The notes: generated by a model not told the origin, from the sequence alone. Counted from the first letter of the stretch, positions 53,549 through 63,169 are shown. The stretch is DNA of 64,000 nucleotides from Streptomyces bungoensis (GCF_001514215.1 NZ_KQ948852.1:646747-710746), one strand, 5' to 3'. Numbers and translations are program-made.

Positions 53549-54996
53549 CACGTGCCGGGCCCCTCCTGGTCCGCGGTCGCGGAGAGCCCCGCCTCCGGGA
53601 GCTCGGGCGGAGCCCTGTGACGGGGTCCGCCGGACTGCCCGGGGCAGGGCGGCGGGTGGTCAGGACCCTGCACCAGCGGCAGCGGCTCCGCCGGTTCCAG
53701 CTCGGCGTCGTCCACCCGGAACGTCCGCACCCGCCCCGGTCCGGACTGCGGCGTCTCGAAGCGCACCGTCACCCGGCCCAGCCCGCTCCCCTGCACCCAC
53801 CCGGGCCCGTAGGCGGCGTGCCGCACGTCCTGTCCCGGCCGCCAGTGCCGTTCCTCCGGTCGCGGCTCCTCCTCCACCACCACGGGATCGGCCTCCTCCA
53901 CCGGCGGCTCGCTCGCCCGCTCCCCCGCGGCCTGGGCGAAAAGGTCCTCCTGGGTGTAGTCGGCGAGCCCGGAGACGCCCACGCCGAGCAGCCTCACCCC
54001 GCCGGTGGTGTCCACGGACTCCAGCAGCCGGGCGGCCGCCTCCCGCACCACGGCGGGGTCGTCCGTGGGCCCCCTCAGCGTCTCGGACCGGGTGAGCGTC
54101 GAGAAGTCGTACCGCCGCACCTTCAGCACGATGGTCCGCCCGGACAGTCCCGCCTCGCGCAGCCGCCGCACACACCGGTCGGCCAGCCGCTGCACCTCGA
54201 GACCGACCCGGAGCCGGTCGTGGATGTCCACGTCGTAGGTGTCCTCGACCGACACCGACTTGGTCTCCCGCTCGGCGACCACGGGCCGGTCGTCGCGAGC
54301 CAGCGCCATCGCGTACAGCGCCTGCCCGTGTGCCCTGCCGAGCAGCCGTACGAGCTCGTCCTCCCCCGCCTCGGCCAGCTCCTCGACAGTGGTGATCCCG
54401 GCCCGCCGCAGATGGTCCCCGGTGGCCGGCCCGACCCCGGGCAGCGTCCGTACCGGCATGGGCCCCAGCAGCGCCCGCTCCGTCCCGGGCTCGATCAGCA
54501 CGAGTCCGTCGGGCTTGGCCTGCTCGGAGGCGATCTTCGCGAGCATCTTGGAGGCGGCCAGCCCCACGGACCCCGTGAGGCCGGTGACCGCCCGGATGTC
54601 CGCGCGCAGCCTCGTCCCGGTCTGCCGCGCCGACTCCGCGTCCCAGGCCGCTCCCCGGGCCTCCAGGTCCACGAACGCCTCGTCCAGACTCAGCGGCTCC
54701 ACCAGCGGCGATAGCTCCCTCAGGAGCGCCATCACCTGCTCGCTGACCGACCGGTACACGCTGAAGCGCGGCACGAGGTACGCGGCGTTCGGCGCCAGCC
54801 GGCGCGCCTGGGCCATCGGCATAGCCGAGTGGACCCCGAAGACCCGCGCCTCGTACGACGCGGTGGCCACCACCCCGCGCGGCCCGAGCCCGCCCACGAC
54901 GACGGCCTTCCCCCGCAGGCTCGGCTTGGCTGCCTGCTCCACCGAGGCGTAGAAGGCATCCATGTCGAGATGCAGGATCGTGGGCGCGTTTCTCAC
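53470..54996 (-). CDS. dinB: DNA polymerase IV (Y-family)
   Basis: A 508-residue translesion polymerase. The catalytic carboxylates are in HLDMDAFYASVEQ (about 8-20) and LSLDEAFVDLEAR. GPRGVVATASYEARVFGVHSAMPMAQARRL is the Y-family finger, and the HhH region LPGVGPATGDHLRRAGITTVEEL and little-finger DNA grip follow. GTG 54996 begins VRNAPTILHLD, as in relatives. After the usual end (ELEPAEPLPLVQG), about 65 extra low-complexity residues run on antisense to the PRC-barrel gene, suggesting stop-codon loss. It bypasses damaged DNA. No SOS (LexA) box is evident nearby. Confidence 0.92.
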   Translation of the reverse strand: MRNAPTILHLDMDAFYASVEQAAKPSLRGKAVVVGGLGPRGVVATASYEARVFGVHSAMPMAQARRLAPNAAYLVPRFSVYRSVSEQVMALLRELSPLVEPLSLDEAFVDLEARGAAWDAESARQTGTRLRADIRAVTGLTGSVGLAASKMLAKIASEQAKPDGLVLIEPGTERALLGPMPVRTLPGVGPATGDHLRRAGITTVEELAEAGEDELVRLLGRAHGQALYAMALARDDRPVVAERETKSVSVEDTYDVDIHDRLRVGLEVQRLADRCVRRLREAGLSGRTIVLKVRRYDFSTLTRSETLRGPTDDPAVVREAAARLLESVDTTGGVRLLGVGVSGLADYTQEDLFAQAAGERASEPPVEEADPVVVEEEPRPEERHWRPGQDVRHAAYGPGWVQGSGLGRVTVRFETPQSGPGRVRTFRVDDAELEPAEPLPLVQGPDHPPPCPGQSGGPRHRAPPELPEAGLSATADQEGPGTCQASSVPASLPKSWSGRVEDGAMSRP

Positions 54997-55078
54997 ATCT
55001 CCGATGCTGCACCACGCCACTGACAATTCCCACGGTCACGGCGCCGGCGCCGCGGGGCGACCGGGGACGCGGCCCCGG

Positions 55079-55723
55079 TCAGACCGCCCGGTTGCGCCGG
55101 CGCGCCAGCTCGTCCGCGGGATTGTGGCCGACGAGGGTCTCCCCGGTGTCGACGCGCTCGCCGTGCAGCTGCGAGAGAGCGTTTTCCACGTCCCGCCACA
55201 CCACGCCGACCGCGATCCCGAAGATGCCCTGGCCTCCCTGGAGCAGGGCGTGCACCTCGTCCGGCGAGGTGCACTCGTAGACCGTGGCGCCGTCGCTCAT
55301 CAGGGTCATGCGCTCCAGGTCGCGGAAACCGCGTTCCCTGAGGTGGTGGACGGTCGTCCGGATGTTCTGCAGCGAGACCCCGGTGTCCAGGAACCGCTTC
55401 ACGATCTTCAGGACGACCACGTCCCGGAAGCTGTACAGCCGCTGGGTGCCCGACCCGTACGCGGGCCGCACGCTGGGCTCGACGAGCCCGGTCCTGGCCC
55501 AGTAGTCGAGCTGCCGGTAGGTGATGCCCGCCGCCGCACAGGCCGTCGGCCCCCGGTAGCCGATCTGCTCCAACGTCATGGACGCCGCCCCTCCGCCGTT
55601 CGGCACCGCCGTGGGTCGCTGCGGGGCGTGGTCGACCGCGCTGCTGTGAAGCTGGTACGGACCGCTCTCCGCGAAACCGCGTCCGGGGGCGCCCCCAACC
55701 GTACCGTCGCCGCTGGTTCTCAC
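55079..55723 (-). CDS. MerR family regulator (second MerR of the FtsR/FHA cluster)
   Basis: About 214 residues. The MerR-type HTH is at about 52-120 (GYRGPTACAAAGITYRQLDYWARTGLVEPSVRPAYGSGTQRLYSFRDVVVLKIVKRFLDTGVSLQNI). The end (GVVWRDVENALSQLHGERVDTGETLVGHNPADELARRRN) is typical of the actinobacterial partner MerR found two genes from FtsR, equivalent to mycobacterial Rv1830. GTG 55723 has GGAGG 5-6 bases upstream. A good promoter and two palindromes lie upstream. Its targets in Streptomyces are unknown; the cluster suggests growth control. Confidence 0.86.
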   Translation of the reverse strand: MRTSGDGTVGGAPGRGFAESGPYQLHSSAVDHAPQRPTAVPNGGGAASMTLEQIGYRGPTACAAAGITYRQLDYWARTGLVEPSVRPAYGSGTQRLYSFRDVVVLKIVKRFLDTGVSLQNIRTTVHHLRERGFRDLERMTLMSDGATVYECTSPDEVHALLQGGQGIFGIAVGVVWRDVENALSQLHGERVDTGETLVGHNPADELARRRNRAV

Positions 55724-55753
55724 GCCGACCTCCGTCCTTGACCTGCCTTCTCG

Positions 55754-55817
55754 ACGGTAGGCAGTCACCAGGGGTGCGTCAACGATCGCCACACTCGGCA
55801 CGCCGAGTGATAATCAC
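55754..55817 (-). promoter_or_regulatory. MerR-gene promoter with overlapping palindromes
   Basis: The minus strand reads TTGACG (55782-55777), a 17-base spacer, then TACCGT (55759-55754): a textbook sigma-70-type promoter. Just upstream are two perfect palindromes, CACTCGGC-AC-GCCGAGTG (55792-55809) and GTGATAATCAC (55807-55817), overlapping by three bases. They lie where an activator or autoregulator would bind. The rest of gap 55818-55988 shows nothing. Confidence 0.65.
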
Positions 55818-55988
55818 CCTAAGAGTGGTTTCCCGTGCCCCACCGCGGGGAAAGGCTAGCCGAATGCTCTGGCGAAAAGGCGTAGGACGCTCTCACTGGC
55901 CGGTGGCAAGTGCACCGGCGACGCAGGCCGCGCGGAGCCGCCGATCGGCCGGTCACGGCCCTGCGGCGTCCCGGTCGGCGCGTCGGCC

Positions 55989-56462
55989 TCACTGGTTGCT
56001 GGTGCCGAAGTCCTCTGGCGAGATCTGGTCGAGGAACTCGCGGAACTTCTCCACCTCGTCCTCCTGCTCGTCCGGAATCGCGATACCGGCGTCGTCGAGC
56101 ACCGTGTCGCTGCCGTAGATCGGCGTCCCGGTGCGCAGGGCGAGCGCTATGGCGTCGGAGGGCCGCGCGCTCACCTCGACTCCGCTGGCGAAGACCAGCT
56201 CCGCGTAGAAGACGCCCTCACGCAGATCCGTGATGCGCACTTCGGTCAGCTCCTGGCCGACGGCCTCCAGCACGTCCTTGAACAGGTCGTGGGTCAGCGG
56301 CCTGGCCGGGGCCATGCCCTGCTGGGCGAAGGCGATCGCCGTCGCCTCCCCCGGCCCGATCCAGATCGGGAGGTAGCGGTCGCCCCCCACTTCGCGCAGG
56401 AGCACGATCGGTTGGTTGGAGGGCATCTCGACCCGGACACCTACGACATCGAGCTCGTTCAC
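55989..56462 (-). CDS. Bifunctional nuclease family (DUF151) protein
   Basis: A 157-residue protein of the BFN/DUF151 family: NQPIVLLREVGGDRYLPIWIGPGEATAIAFAQQG, RPLTHDLFKDVLEAVGQEL and VSARPSDAIALALRTGTPIY are diagnostic. Plant members have DNase/RNase activity; the bacterial role is unproven. It is the orthologue-position counterpart of mycobacterial Rv1829 between ftsR and a second merR. It starts at GTG 56462, with its upstream neighbour ftsR 84 bases away. The C-terminal tail is acidic. Confidence 0.9.
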   Translation of the reverse strand: MNELDVVGVRVEMPSNQPIVLLREVGGDRYLPIWIGPGEATAIAFAQQGMAPARPLTHDLFKDVLEAVGQELTEVRITDLREGVFYAELVFASGVEVSARPSDAIALALRTGTPIYGSDTVLDDAGIAIPDEQEDEVEKFREFLDQISPEDFGTSNQ

Positions 56463-56546
56463 ACAGCAACCCTAGGCCGTGCCCGGGATGTTTGGGTAGT
56501 CGGGCCGGGAACAGGTGGCCGATCCGGCCGCCCGGAGACCCGCCGC

Positions 56547-57284
56547 TCAGGGCAGCCGCACACCGAGCGCCGTCTGTACCAGCGCCGCGTGCAGTCTCAC
56601 GGTGAGCGCCGCCAGCTCCTTCGTGCGGGCCTCCGCGTGGGCCCTGGTCTGCGGGTTGCGGTGGCGCTTCAGCGGGGCCACCACCTGGTCCACCAGACCC
56701 GCCTCGCGGTCGGCCGCCGCCTTCATCACCCGCAGGTGACGCGGCTCGATCCCGAACCTGCCCAGCTCGGCGACGAGCGAGGCCACGGTGACGGCCTCGG
56801 CGTCGTACGCCCCGTCCTCCAGGGGGGCGATGAGCCCGTAGGACTGCCACTCCACGAGGTCGTCCTCGCCGATCCCGGCGGCCGCGAGCAGCTCCGCACG
56901 CCCCACCCGGGCGGCCGTGGGCCGTTCGGGGGGTTCCGGCGTGTCGTCCCCGGTCCGCTGGCGCCCCACCACCGGCAGCGGGACGGCCTCGCCCCGCTCC
57001 ATGGCGTCCAGGTGCTCGCGGATCACCTTGAGCGGCAGGTAGTGGTCCCGCTGCATCCTCAGGACATGGCCGAGGCGCTCGACGTCACGGGCACTGAACT
57101 TGCGGTACCCCGAGGGGGTCCGCCGCGGCTCGACCAGTCCCTCCGACTCCAGGAAGCGGATCTTGGAGATGGTGACTTCGGGAAACTCGTCGCGCAGCGC
57201 GTTCAGCACCGTGCCGATGCTCATCAGCCCACTGTCCGTGGCGGCGGCACCGCTTCGGGCACCGCCGCTCGGTGTTTGAAGCAT
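56547..57284 (-). CDS. ftsR: FtsR-like MerR family regulator
   Basis: A 245-residue MerR protein. The N-terminal HTH (SIGTVLNALRDEFPEVTISKIRFLESEGLVEPRRTPSGYRKFS) and the following helix (VERLGHVLRMQRDHYLPLKVIREHLD) match FtsR, the regulator of ftsZ and growth in corynebacteria, and mycobacterial Rv1828. A C-terminal effector-like helical domain follows. It sits directly after the FHA gene, as in those genera. The symbol rests on position and sequence pattern, not on Streptomyces data. ATG 57284 follows GGAAGG. Confidence 0.85.
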   Translation of the reverse strand: MLQTPSGGARSGAAATDSGLMSIGTVLNALRDEFPEVTISKIRFLESEGLVEPRRTPSGYRKFSARDVERLGHVLRMQRDHYLPLKVIREHLDAMERGEAVPLPVVGRQRTGDDTPEPPERPTAARVGRAELLAAAGIGEDDLVEWQSYGLIAPLEDGAYDAEAVTVASLVAELGRFGIEPRHLRVMKAAADREAGLVDQVVAPLKRHRNPQTRAHAEARTKELAALTVRLHAALVQTALGVRLP

Positions 57285-57321
57285 GGACCTTCCCTGGGGT
57301 CCCCCGGACGGGTCCGGAGGG

Positions 57322-58152
57322 TCAGATGCCCTGCCGGCTCGCGTAGAAGACCAGCCGGTACTTGCCGATCTGCACCTCGTCGCCGTTCGACAGGGCGACC
57401 TGGTCGATCCGCTCGCGGTTGACGTACGTGCCGTTCAGACTGCCCACGTCGGCCACCGTGAACGAACCGTCCGGGGAGCGCCGGAACTCCACGTGGCGGC
57501 GGGAGACCGTCACGTCGTCCAGGAAGATGTCGCTCTGCGGGTGACGGCCCGCCGTGGTCAGGTCGCTGTCCAGCAGGAAGCGGCTGCCCGAGTTCGGCCC
57601 CCGGCGCACCACCAGCAGCGCCGAGCCCATCGGCAGCGCGTCCACCGCGGCCTGCGCCTCGGGCGAGAGCATCGGCACCGGCGTCTGCCCGGTCATCTCG
57701 GCGTCGTAGGCCTCGAGGCCGGAGATGGAGATCGTGGACGTCGTCTCCGACGCTCGCTCCGGCGCGACGCCGGGGCGCAGCGGCGCACCGCAGTTGGAGC
57801 AGAAGCGGGCGTTCTCCGCGTTGCGGTTACCGCACCTCGTACACACCAGGGCCGACATCGACGGATCCTCCTGCCGCGGCTGCCCCGCGGGGGCGTTGGA
57901 CGCATACGGGCCGGAGGCGAACTCTCCACCCGTACCTGAGGTTGACGGTTGCCCGAAACCTATGCCGCCGGAGTGGGAGGGGTCAACAGACGCCGCGCCC
58001 TGACCTCCCGAAATGTCACCGCCCGGACCAGCGACCTGGTCACGGAACAGCGGGCGCTGGCCCTCTGCGTCGGGCTGGGCGCGATGACGAGCGGTAGCGT
58101 TGTCGCCGCCCTCTCGCGCGCTCTTGCCGAACAACTTCGCAAACAACTTCAC
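57322..58152 (-). CDS. FHA and zinc-ribbon protein, GarA/OdhI-like
   Basis: 276 residues. Cys104, Cys107, Cys118 and Cys121 form a zinc ribbon, absent from mycobacterial GarA. ETTST at 136-140 matches the GarA/OdhI kinase target motif. The FHA domain has GR at 202-203, SRRH at 217-220 and NGT at 240-242, complete for phosphothreonine binding. In relatives, unphosphorylated GarA/OdhI blocks 2-oxoglutarate dehydrogenase, and phosphorylation by Ser/Thr kinases makes it fold on itself. GTG 58152 is used; the first 95 residues are a disordered extension. A Streptomyces target is inferred, not shown. Confidence 0.92.
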   Translation of the reverse strand: MKLFAKLFGKSAREGGDNATARHRAQPDAEGQRPLFRDQVAGPGGDISGGQGAASVDPSHSGGIGFGQPSTSGTGGEFASGPYASNAPAGQPRQEDPSMSALVCTRCGNRNAENARFCSNCGAPLRPGVAPERASETTSTISISGLEAYDAEMTGQTPVPMLSPEAQAAVDALPMGSALLVVRRGPNSGSRFLLDSDLTTAGRHPQSDIFLDDVTVSRRHVEFRRSPDGSFTVADVGSLNGTYVNRERIDQVALSNGDEVQIGKYRLVFYASRQGI

Positions 58153-58342
58153 GGGCGATTCCCCTTGACCGAAACAGACCCGCCCGTGGGGCAGGACGAA
58201 CCCTGATTGCCTTGACCGGCCGACCCGGACACCCTCACAACGTCCGTATCCACCAGACAGTTTCCACCACGCGCCACCCCTTCGGTGCGCCGACCCCCCG
58301 CAACCTCATGCCCCTGCCGGACGCCCCCCATGCACCACCGGT

Positions 58343-59308
58343 TCACGGGGAGGACGACCGAGCGTAGTCAGGCTGCTTCACCTGCCGCAAGGCGTCCACG
58401 ACGATCTTGGTGGACCGTTCGACGGTCGCCGTGGCCTGCTCCTTCTCCAATGTCTGCACCACGCCCCCCGGGATGTTCAGCGCCGGCTCGAGGTCCTGCG
58501 GCTTGCCGATGACCTTGAAACGATAAGGGGCGTTGATCTTGTTCCCGTCGACGCTCACGCTGTTGCCCGTGTCGCTGAGATAGGTGCTCGCGACGACCCG
58601 TACCCCGTTGATCTGGATCGCCTCCGCCCCGGCCGCGCGCAACTCCTGGATGGCGTCGAGCAGCATGTCCGCCTTGACCGTCCCCTTCGTGTCCGCGATC
58701 GTCATGGTGATGCCGGGACCCTGCGCCGCCACGGTGCCCGCCAGGATGCCGAGTTGCCTCTCCTTCTCGGCGGTCTGCCGGCGGGCCTCCGCGGCCTGGT
58801 CGGAGCTGCTCTGCAGTTCCTGGCGCTGCTTTTCGAGTCCCTGCTTCTCGTCCTCAAGACGCTGAGTACGGTCGTCCAGTTCATCGAGGATGCGAACAAG
58901 ATCTTCTTGCCGGGCGCCGCGCAGCGCGCTGTCGCTGTCGCTGTTGGACGCCACCTGCACGGCCAGCCCGAATCCGAGGCCGAACAGCAGCAGGGCGACG
59001 ATGAGTTGGGCGCGGCTGAGCCGCGGCGGCCACAGTCCCTGGACCAGCCGCTGACGCCCGGTGAGCCGCGGCTCACCGCTCTGGCCGGCCGCACCTCCTG
59101 CCGTTCCCGCGGATGTCCGCGCGGGTGGGTGGCCGGCTGTCGGCCCCGCCGCCTGGCCGGACGTCTCCTCGGGCCTCCGCTCGGGCCTCTCCTCGGCCGG
59201 CCGGCCGGCCGCCGGCTCGGGCCGGGGGGCCGGGACGGGCACCTCGTCGGGCAGTTCCCTGCGCAGCCTGTTCTCCGGCTGCCGCTCCTCGTCGCTCATC
59301 GCCGTCAC
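58343..59308 (-). CDS. DUF881 membrane-anchored protein (second copy)
   Basis: About 321 residues. A Pro/Glu-rich cytoplasmic segment precedes one membrane helix (AQLIVALLLFGLGFGLAVQV), an extracytoplasmic coiled coil (LVRILDELDDRTQRLEDEKQGLEKQRQEL) and a DUF881 domain (GPGITMTIADTKGTVKADMLLDAIQELRAAGAEAIQINGVRVV). Role unknown; thought to act in the envelope, perhaps with division or cell-wall factors. The GTG overlaps the small basic protein's stop; ATG 59299 is an alternative. It is the third gene of the DUF881-SbP-DUF881 run. Confidence 0.87.
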   Translation of the reverse strand: MTAMSDEERQPENRLRRELPDEVPVPAPRPEPAAGRPAEERPERRPEETSGQAAGPTAGHPPARTSAGTAGGAAGQSGEPRLTGRQRLVQGLWPPRLSRAQLIVALLLFGLGFGLAVQVASNSDSDSALRGARQEDLVRILDELDDRTQRLEDEKQGLEKQRQELQSSSDQAAEARRQTAEKERQLGILAGTVAAQGPGITMTIADTKGTVKADMLLDAIQELRAAGAEAIQINGVRVVASTYLSDTGNSVSVDGNKINAPYRFKVIGKPQDLEPALNIPGGVVQTLEKEQATATVERSTKIVVDALRQVKQPDYARSSSP

Positions 59309-59637
59309 GCCCGGAAGACGTGCCGACGGATGGCCGCCGCGTTGGAGAAGATCCGGATGCCCAGGACGACCACGACACCGGTGGACAGCTGCGCCCCCAC
59401 ACCCAACTTGTCGCCCAGGAACACGATCAGCGCGGCCACCACCACGTTGGACAGGAACGACACCACGAACACCTTGTCGTCGAAGATGCCGTCGAGCATG
59501 GCCCGCAGACCGCCGAACACGGCGTCCAGCGCCGCGACGACGGCGATCGGCAGATACGGCTCGACGACCGCCGGAACCTCAGGCCGGACCAACAGGCCGG
59601 CCACGACTCCCACGACGAGGCCCAGTACGGCGATCAC
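59305..59637 (-). CDS. sbp: Small basic family protein (DUF1290)
   Basis: A 110-residue membrane protein of the Sbp family with about three helices (MIAVLGLVVGVVAGLLVRP; YLPIAVVAALDAVFGGLRAMLDG; FVVSFLSNVVVAALIVFLG). FNAAAIRRHVF-type ends follow. Originally noted beside ftsZ in Bacillus, it is always between two DUF881 genes in actinobacteria. GTG 59637 overlaps the upstream DUF881 stop (GTGA), and its stop overlaps the next gene. Function is unknown, but conservation and coupling imply a complex with its DUF881 neighbours. Confidence 0.9.
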   Translation of the reverse strand: MIAVLGLVVGVVAGLLVRPEVPAVVEPYLPIAVVAALDAVFGGLRAMLDGIFDDKVFVVSFLSNVVVAALIVFLGDKLGVGAQLSTGVVVVLGIRIFSNAAAIRRHVFRA

Positions 59638-60542
59638 GATGTGCCCTTCTCAGTCTTCTCGGCGTTCGGCTTCGCTGTGCGAACGATCACACTCGGTGCG
59701 GCGGGCAACCGGACGTCGCCCTCCGTGGAGATGGTGGCGCGGATGCCGAAGTTCTGCTCCAGCGCGTGCAGATACAGGCCGTCGGCGCTGTTCTGGAACC
59801 TGGTGCCGAGCCTTTCCCCGTCACCCACGGCCAGCACCGTGTACGGCGGCACCAGCGGCTTGTTGTCGACCAGTATCGCGTCACCCGCGGCCCTGACCGC
59901 GGAGAGGGCCGTCAGCCGCTGCCCGTTGATGGACACGGCCTCGGCTCCGGAGGCCCACAGTCCGTTGACCACGCGCTGCATGTCCCGGTCGCGGACCCGC
60001 CCGGTGTCGGAGAAGTCGGCCGTCTCGCGCGGGTTGGTGCCGTCGCCGCCGGAGGTGGCCTCCTTGGCGTCGTTCACCACGAGTCTCACCCCGGGGCCGT
60101 GCACCGCGGTGGCCCCCGACAGGACGCCCACCAGGTCGGCGGCGTCGCTGCCACCGGTCTGCTGGAGCGCCGCCCGCTGCCGCGCGCCGACGTCGTCGCG
60201 CAGTTTGTCGACATCGCTCTCGAGCTTGTCCGCGGCGGACGTCTCGCCGTCGATACGGTCGATCAGTTCCTGACGCTCCTTGGCCACCACGGGCGCCGCC
60301 ACCCGCGCCTGTGCCGCTCCGACCGTGACGACCAGCGCGGCGAGGACCAGCCCGGCCGCGAGGCCCAGCTTGGCCCTCAGGGTCTTGGGCAGCCCACCCT
60401 CGCCCCGGGACTCCTTCCGGGCGGCGGCCTCGGCGTACCCGTCGTCGAGGCTGTGGTCCATGACGTTGGTGATCAACGACATGGACGCGTCCGGGCGCTG
60501 CGGCCGCGGGGGGCTGCTCCGAACGGGGGGTTGCTGCGGCAT
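59634..60542 (-). CDS. DUF881 membrane-anchored protein (first copy)
   Basis: About 302 residues. A cytoplasmic N-terminus of about 60 residues precedes a membrane helix (LGLAAGLVLAALVVTVGAAQA), a coiled coil (KERQELIDRIDGETSAADKLESDVDKLRDDV) and the DUF881 domain (GPGVRLVVNDAKEATSGGDG, DMQRVVNGLWASGAEAVSINGQRL). ATG 60542 is taken from MPQQPPVRSS; a start three codons earlier is equally possible. It is translationally coupled to the sbp gene. Together with the later DUF881 copy it likely forms a heteromeric envelope complex. No enzymatic motif. Confidence 0.87.
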   Translation of the reverse strand: MPQQPPVRSSPPRPQRPDASMSLITNVMDHSLDDGYAEAAARKESRGEGGLPKTLRAKLGLAAGLVLAALVVTVGAAQARVAAPVVAKERQELIDRIDGETSAADKLESDVDKLRDDVGARQRAALQQTGGSDAADLVGVLSGATAVHGPGVRLVVNDAKEATSGGDGTNPRETADFSDTGRVRDRDMQRVVNGLWASGAEAVSINGQRLTALSAVRAAGDAILVDNKPLVPPYTVLAVGDGERLGTRFQNSADGLYLHALEQNFGIRATISTEGDVRLPAAPSVIVRTAKPNAEKTEKGTS

Positions 60543-60593
60543 GCCGCACATCGTCGCATGTCGCGGGCAGTACCTCCGAACGGCCCTACCGGC

Positions 60594-60631
60594 GTGCCGG
60601 ACAGGCCCCCTTGGGGACACATGTCCGGCAC
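60594..60631 (-). terminator. Terminator between the guanylyltransferase and DUF881 genes
   Basis: GTGCCGGACA (60594-60603) pairs with TGTCCGGCAC (60622-60631), with GGCCCC/GGGG pairing in the loop. It begins 43 bases past the guanylyltransferase stop. A GCACGCGCGCGTGC palindrome (60628-60641) overlaps the right arm. Confidence 0.6.
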
Positions 60632-60673
60632 GCGCGCGTGCGGGGCGTTTTGCCGTACGGAGCTACCGGTTCC

Positions 60674-63169
60674 TCATCGCCCGGCGCTGTCCACCACGGC
60701 CGACCACTCGTCCAGCAGGGCCTGCGCGGAGGCGTCGTCGGGGCCCTCGGCCCACAGGTGGGTGACGGCCTCGGCCGGGTCGGGCAGCACCATCACCCAG
60801 CGGCCGTCGGTCTCCACGACCCGCACACCGTCCGTGGTGTCGACGGAGCGGTCTCCGGCCTCCTCGACGACCCGCCGCATCACCAGGCCCTTGACGGCCC
60901 ACGGCGTCGCCAGGTCCCGCTTGAGGACGTGCGCCCGCGGGATCCGCGCATCGATCTGGCTCAGCGTGAGCTGGGTGCGCGCCACCAGCCCGATCAGCCG
61001 CACGAAGGCCGCCGTGCCGTCGTACACGCTGCTGAACTCGGGGACGATGAACCCGCCCTTGCCGTCACCGCCGAAGATCGTGCCTTCTTCGCCTCCCACG
61101 CGCGTGAGGTCGTCGGGAGAGGTGGTGGTCCACTCGACCTGCGTGCCGTGGTAGGCGGCCACCTGCTCGGCGATCCGGGTGGTGGTCACCGGCAGGGCCA
61201 CCCGGCCGCTGCGCCGCTCGGCCGCCACCAGGTCCAGCATGACGAGCAGCGCCCGGTCGTCCTCGATGATCCGCCCCTTCTCGTCCACGAGCGACAGCCG
61301 CTCGCCGACGGGGTCGAACCGGACACCGAACGCGGCCCCGGAGGACGCCACGATCTCACCGAGACGCACCAGTCCCTTGCGGCGCATCTCGGCGGTCTCC
61401 GTGGGCCGGGACTCGTCGAGACCGGGGTTGATGGTCAGGGAGTCCACCCCGAGCTTGCCGAGCAGGCTGGGCAGCACGAGCCCGGCGCTGCCGTTGGAGG
61501 CGTCCACGACGACCTTCAGCCCGGACTCCGCGATGCCCGTCGTGTCGACGTTCCGCAGCAGGGACCCGGTGTACGAGTCGAAGACGCTGGCCGGGAAGTA
61601 CAGGTCGCCGATCTCACCGGGGAAGGCGCGGCGGTACTCCTGCCGTGCGAACACGCGGTCCAGCTTGCGCTGGCTGCCCTGGGAGAGGTCCGCTCCGTTC
61701 CCGTCGAAGAACATGATGTCGACGGAGTCCGGCACACCCGGCGAGGTCCGGATCATGATGCCGCCGGCGCTGCCCCGCGCGGTCTGCTGGCGGGCCACGG
61801 GCAGCGGCACGTTCTCCAGGTCCCGTACGTCGATGGCGCTGGCCTGCAGCGCGGAGATGACGGCGCGCTTGAGGGCTCGGGCGCCTCGGGAGTGGTCGCG
61901 GGCCGTGGTGACCGTGGAGCCCTTCTTCAGCGTGGTCGCGTACGCGCCGGCGAGCCGTACGGCCAGCTCGGGCGTGATCTCGACGTTCAGGATGCCGGAG
62001 ACGCCGCGGGCGCCGAAGAGGTTGGCCTGTCCTCTGGACTCCCAGATCACCGAGGTGTTGACGAAGGCGCCCGCCTCGATGGTCTTGAACGGGTAGACCC
62101 GCACGTTGCCCTGGACGATCGATTCCTCACCGATCAGGCACTCGTCACCGATGACGGCGCCGTCCTCGATCCGGGCGGCCCGCATGATGTCGGTGTTCTT
62201 GCCGACGACGCAGCCCCGCAGGTTGCTGTGCTGCCCGACGTAGACGTTGTCGTGCACCACGGCCTTGTGCAGGAACGCCCCGCTCTTCACGACGACGTTC
62301 GAGCCGATGACGGTGTGCTCGCGGATCTCGGCGCCGGCTTCGACCTTGGCGTAGTCGCCGATGTAGAGCGGCCCGCGCAGGACGGCGTCCGGGTGCACCT
62401 CGGCACCCTCGGCGACCCAGACTCCCGGGGAGATCTCGAATCCGTCGATGTCGACGTTGACCTTGCCCTCGAGCACGTCGGCCTGGGCCTTGACGTAGCT
62501 CTCGTGCGTGCCGACGTCCTCCCAGTAGCCCTCGGCGACGTAGCCGTAGATCGGCTTGCCTTCCTTCATCAGCTGCGGGAAGACGTCGCCGGACCAGTCG
62601 ACGGACACATCGGCCTCGACGTAGTCGAAGACCTCGGGCTCCATCACGTAGATGCCCGTGTTGACCGTGTCGGAGAAGACCTGGCCCCAGGTCGGCTTCT
62701 CGAGGAAACGCTCGACCTTGCCCTCCTCGTCGACGATCGTGATGCCGAACTCCAGCGGATTGGGCACGCGGGTCAGGCAGACGGTGACCAGCGCGCCCTT
62801 CTCCTTGTGGAAATTGATCAGGTCGGTGAGGTCGAAGTCGGTCAGGGCATCGCCGGAGATGACCAGGAAAGCATCGTCCTTCAGCGCCTCTTCGGCGTTC
62901 TTGACGCTCCCGGCGGTACCGAGTGGCTTCTCCTCGTTGGCATACGTGAGCTCCATTCCGAGCTCTTCGCCGTCACCGAAGTAGTTCTTGACGAGCGACG
63001 CAAGAAACTGCACGGTGACTACGGTCTCGTTGAGCCCGTGCCTTTTGAGCAGCCGCAGCACGTGCTCCATGATCGGGCGGTTCACCACCGGAAGGAGCGG
63101 CTTGGGCATGCTCGAGGTCATGGGGCGAAGGCGAGTGCCTTCGCCGCCGGCCATCACGACGGCCTTCAT
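60674..63169 (-). CDS. Mannose-1-phosphate guanylyltransferase / phosphomannomutase-like fusion
   Basis: 831 residues. A nucleotidyltransferase head ([30 protein letters not shown]) gives sugar-1-phosphate guanylylation. Left-handed beta-helix repeats run through about 250-370 ([26 protein letters not shown]). A phosphohexomutase-like part fills the second half, with [21 protein letters not shown] where the phosphoserine loop normally lies and [15 protein letters not shown] for metal. It probably supplies GDP-mannose for glycans and mannosylated lipids or proteins. ATG 63169 is firm. The mutase Ser loop departs from TASHNP, so that activity is less sure. Confidence 0.9.
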   Translation of the reverse strand: MKAVVMAGGEGTRLRPMTSSMPKPLLPVVNRPIMEHVLRLLKRHGLNETVVTVQFLASLVKNYFGDGEELGMELTYANEEKPLGTAGSVKNAEEALKDDAFLVISGDALTDFDLTDLINFHKEKGALVTVCLTRVPNPLEFGITIVDEEGKVERFLEKPTWGQVFSDTVNTGIYVMEPEVFDYVEADVSVDWSGDVFPQLMKEGKPIYGYVAEGYWEDVGTHESYVKAQADVLEGKVNVDIDGFEISPGVWVAEGAEVHPDAVLRGPLYIGDYAKVEAGAEIREHTVIGSNVVVKSGAFLHKAVVHDNVYVGQHSNLRGCVVGKNTDIMRAARIEDGAVIGDECLIGEESIVQGNVRVYPFKTIEAGAFVNTSVIWESRGQANLFGARGVSGILNVEITPELAVRLAGAYATTLKKGSTVTTARDHSRGARALKRAVISALQASAIDVRDLENVPLPVARQQTARGSAGGIMIRTSPGVPDSVDIMFFDGNGADLSQGSQRKLDRVFARQEYRRAFPGEIGDLYFPASVFDSYTGSLLRNVDTTGIAESGLKVVVDASNGSAGLVLPSLLGKLGVDSLTINPGLDESRPTETAEMRRKGLVRLGEIVASSGAAFGVRFDPVGERLSLVDEKGRIIEDDRALLVMLDLVAAERRSGRVALPVTTTRIAEQVAAYHGTQVEWTTTSPDDLTRVGGEEGTIFGGDGKGGFIVPEFSSVYDGTAAFVRLIGLVARTQLTLSQIDARIPRAHVLKRDLATPWAVKGLVMRRVVEEAGDRSVDTTDGVRVVETDGRWVMVLPDPAEAVTHLWAEGPDDASAQALLDEWSAVVDSAGR

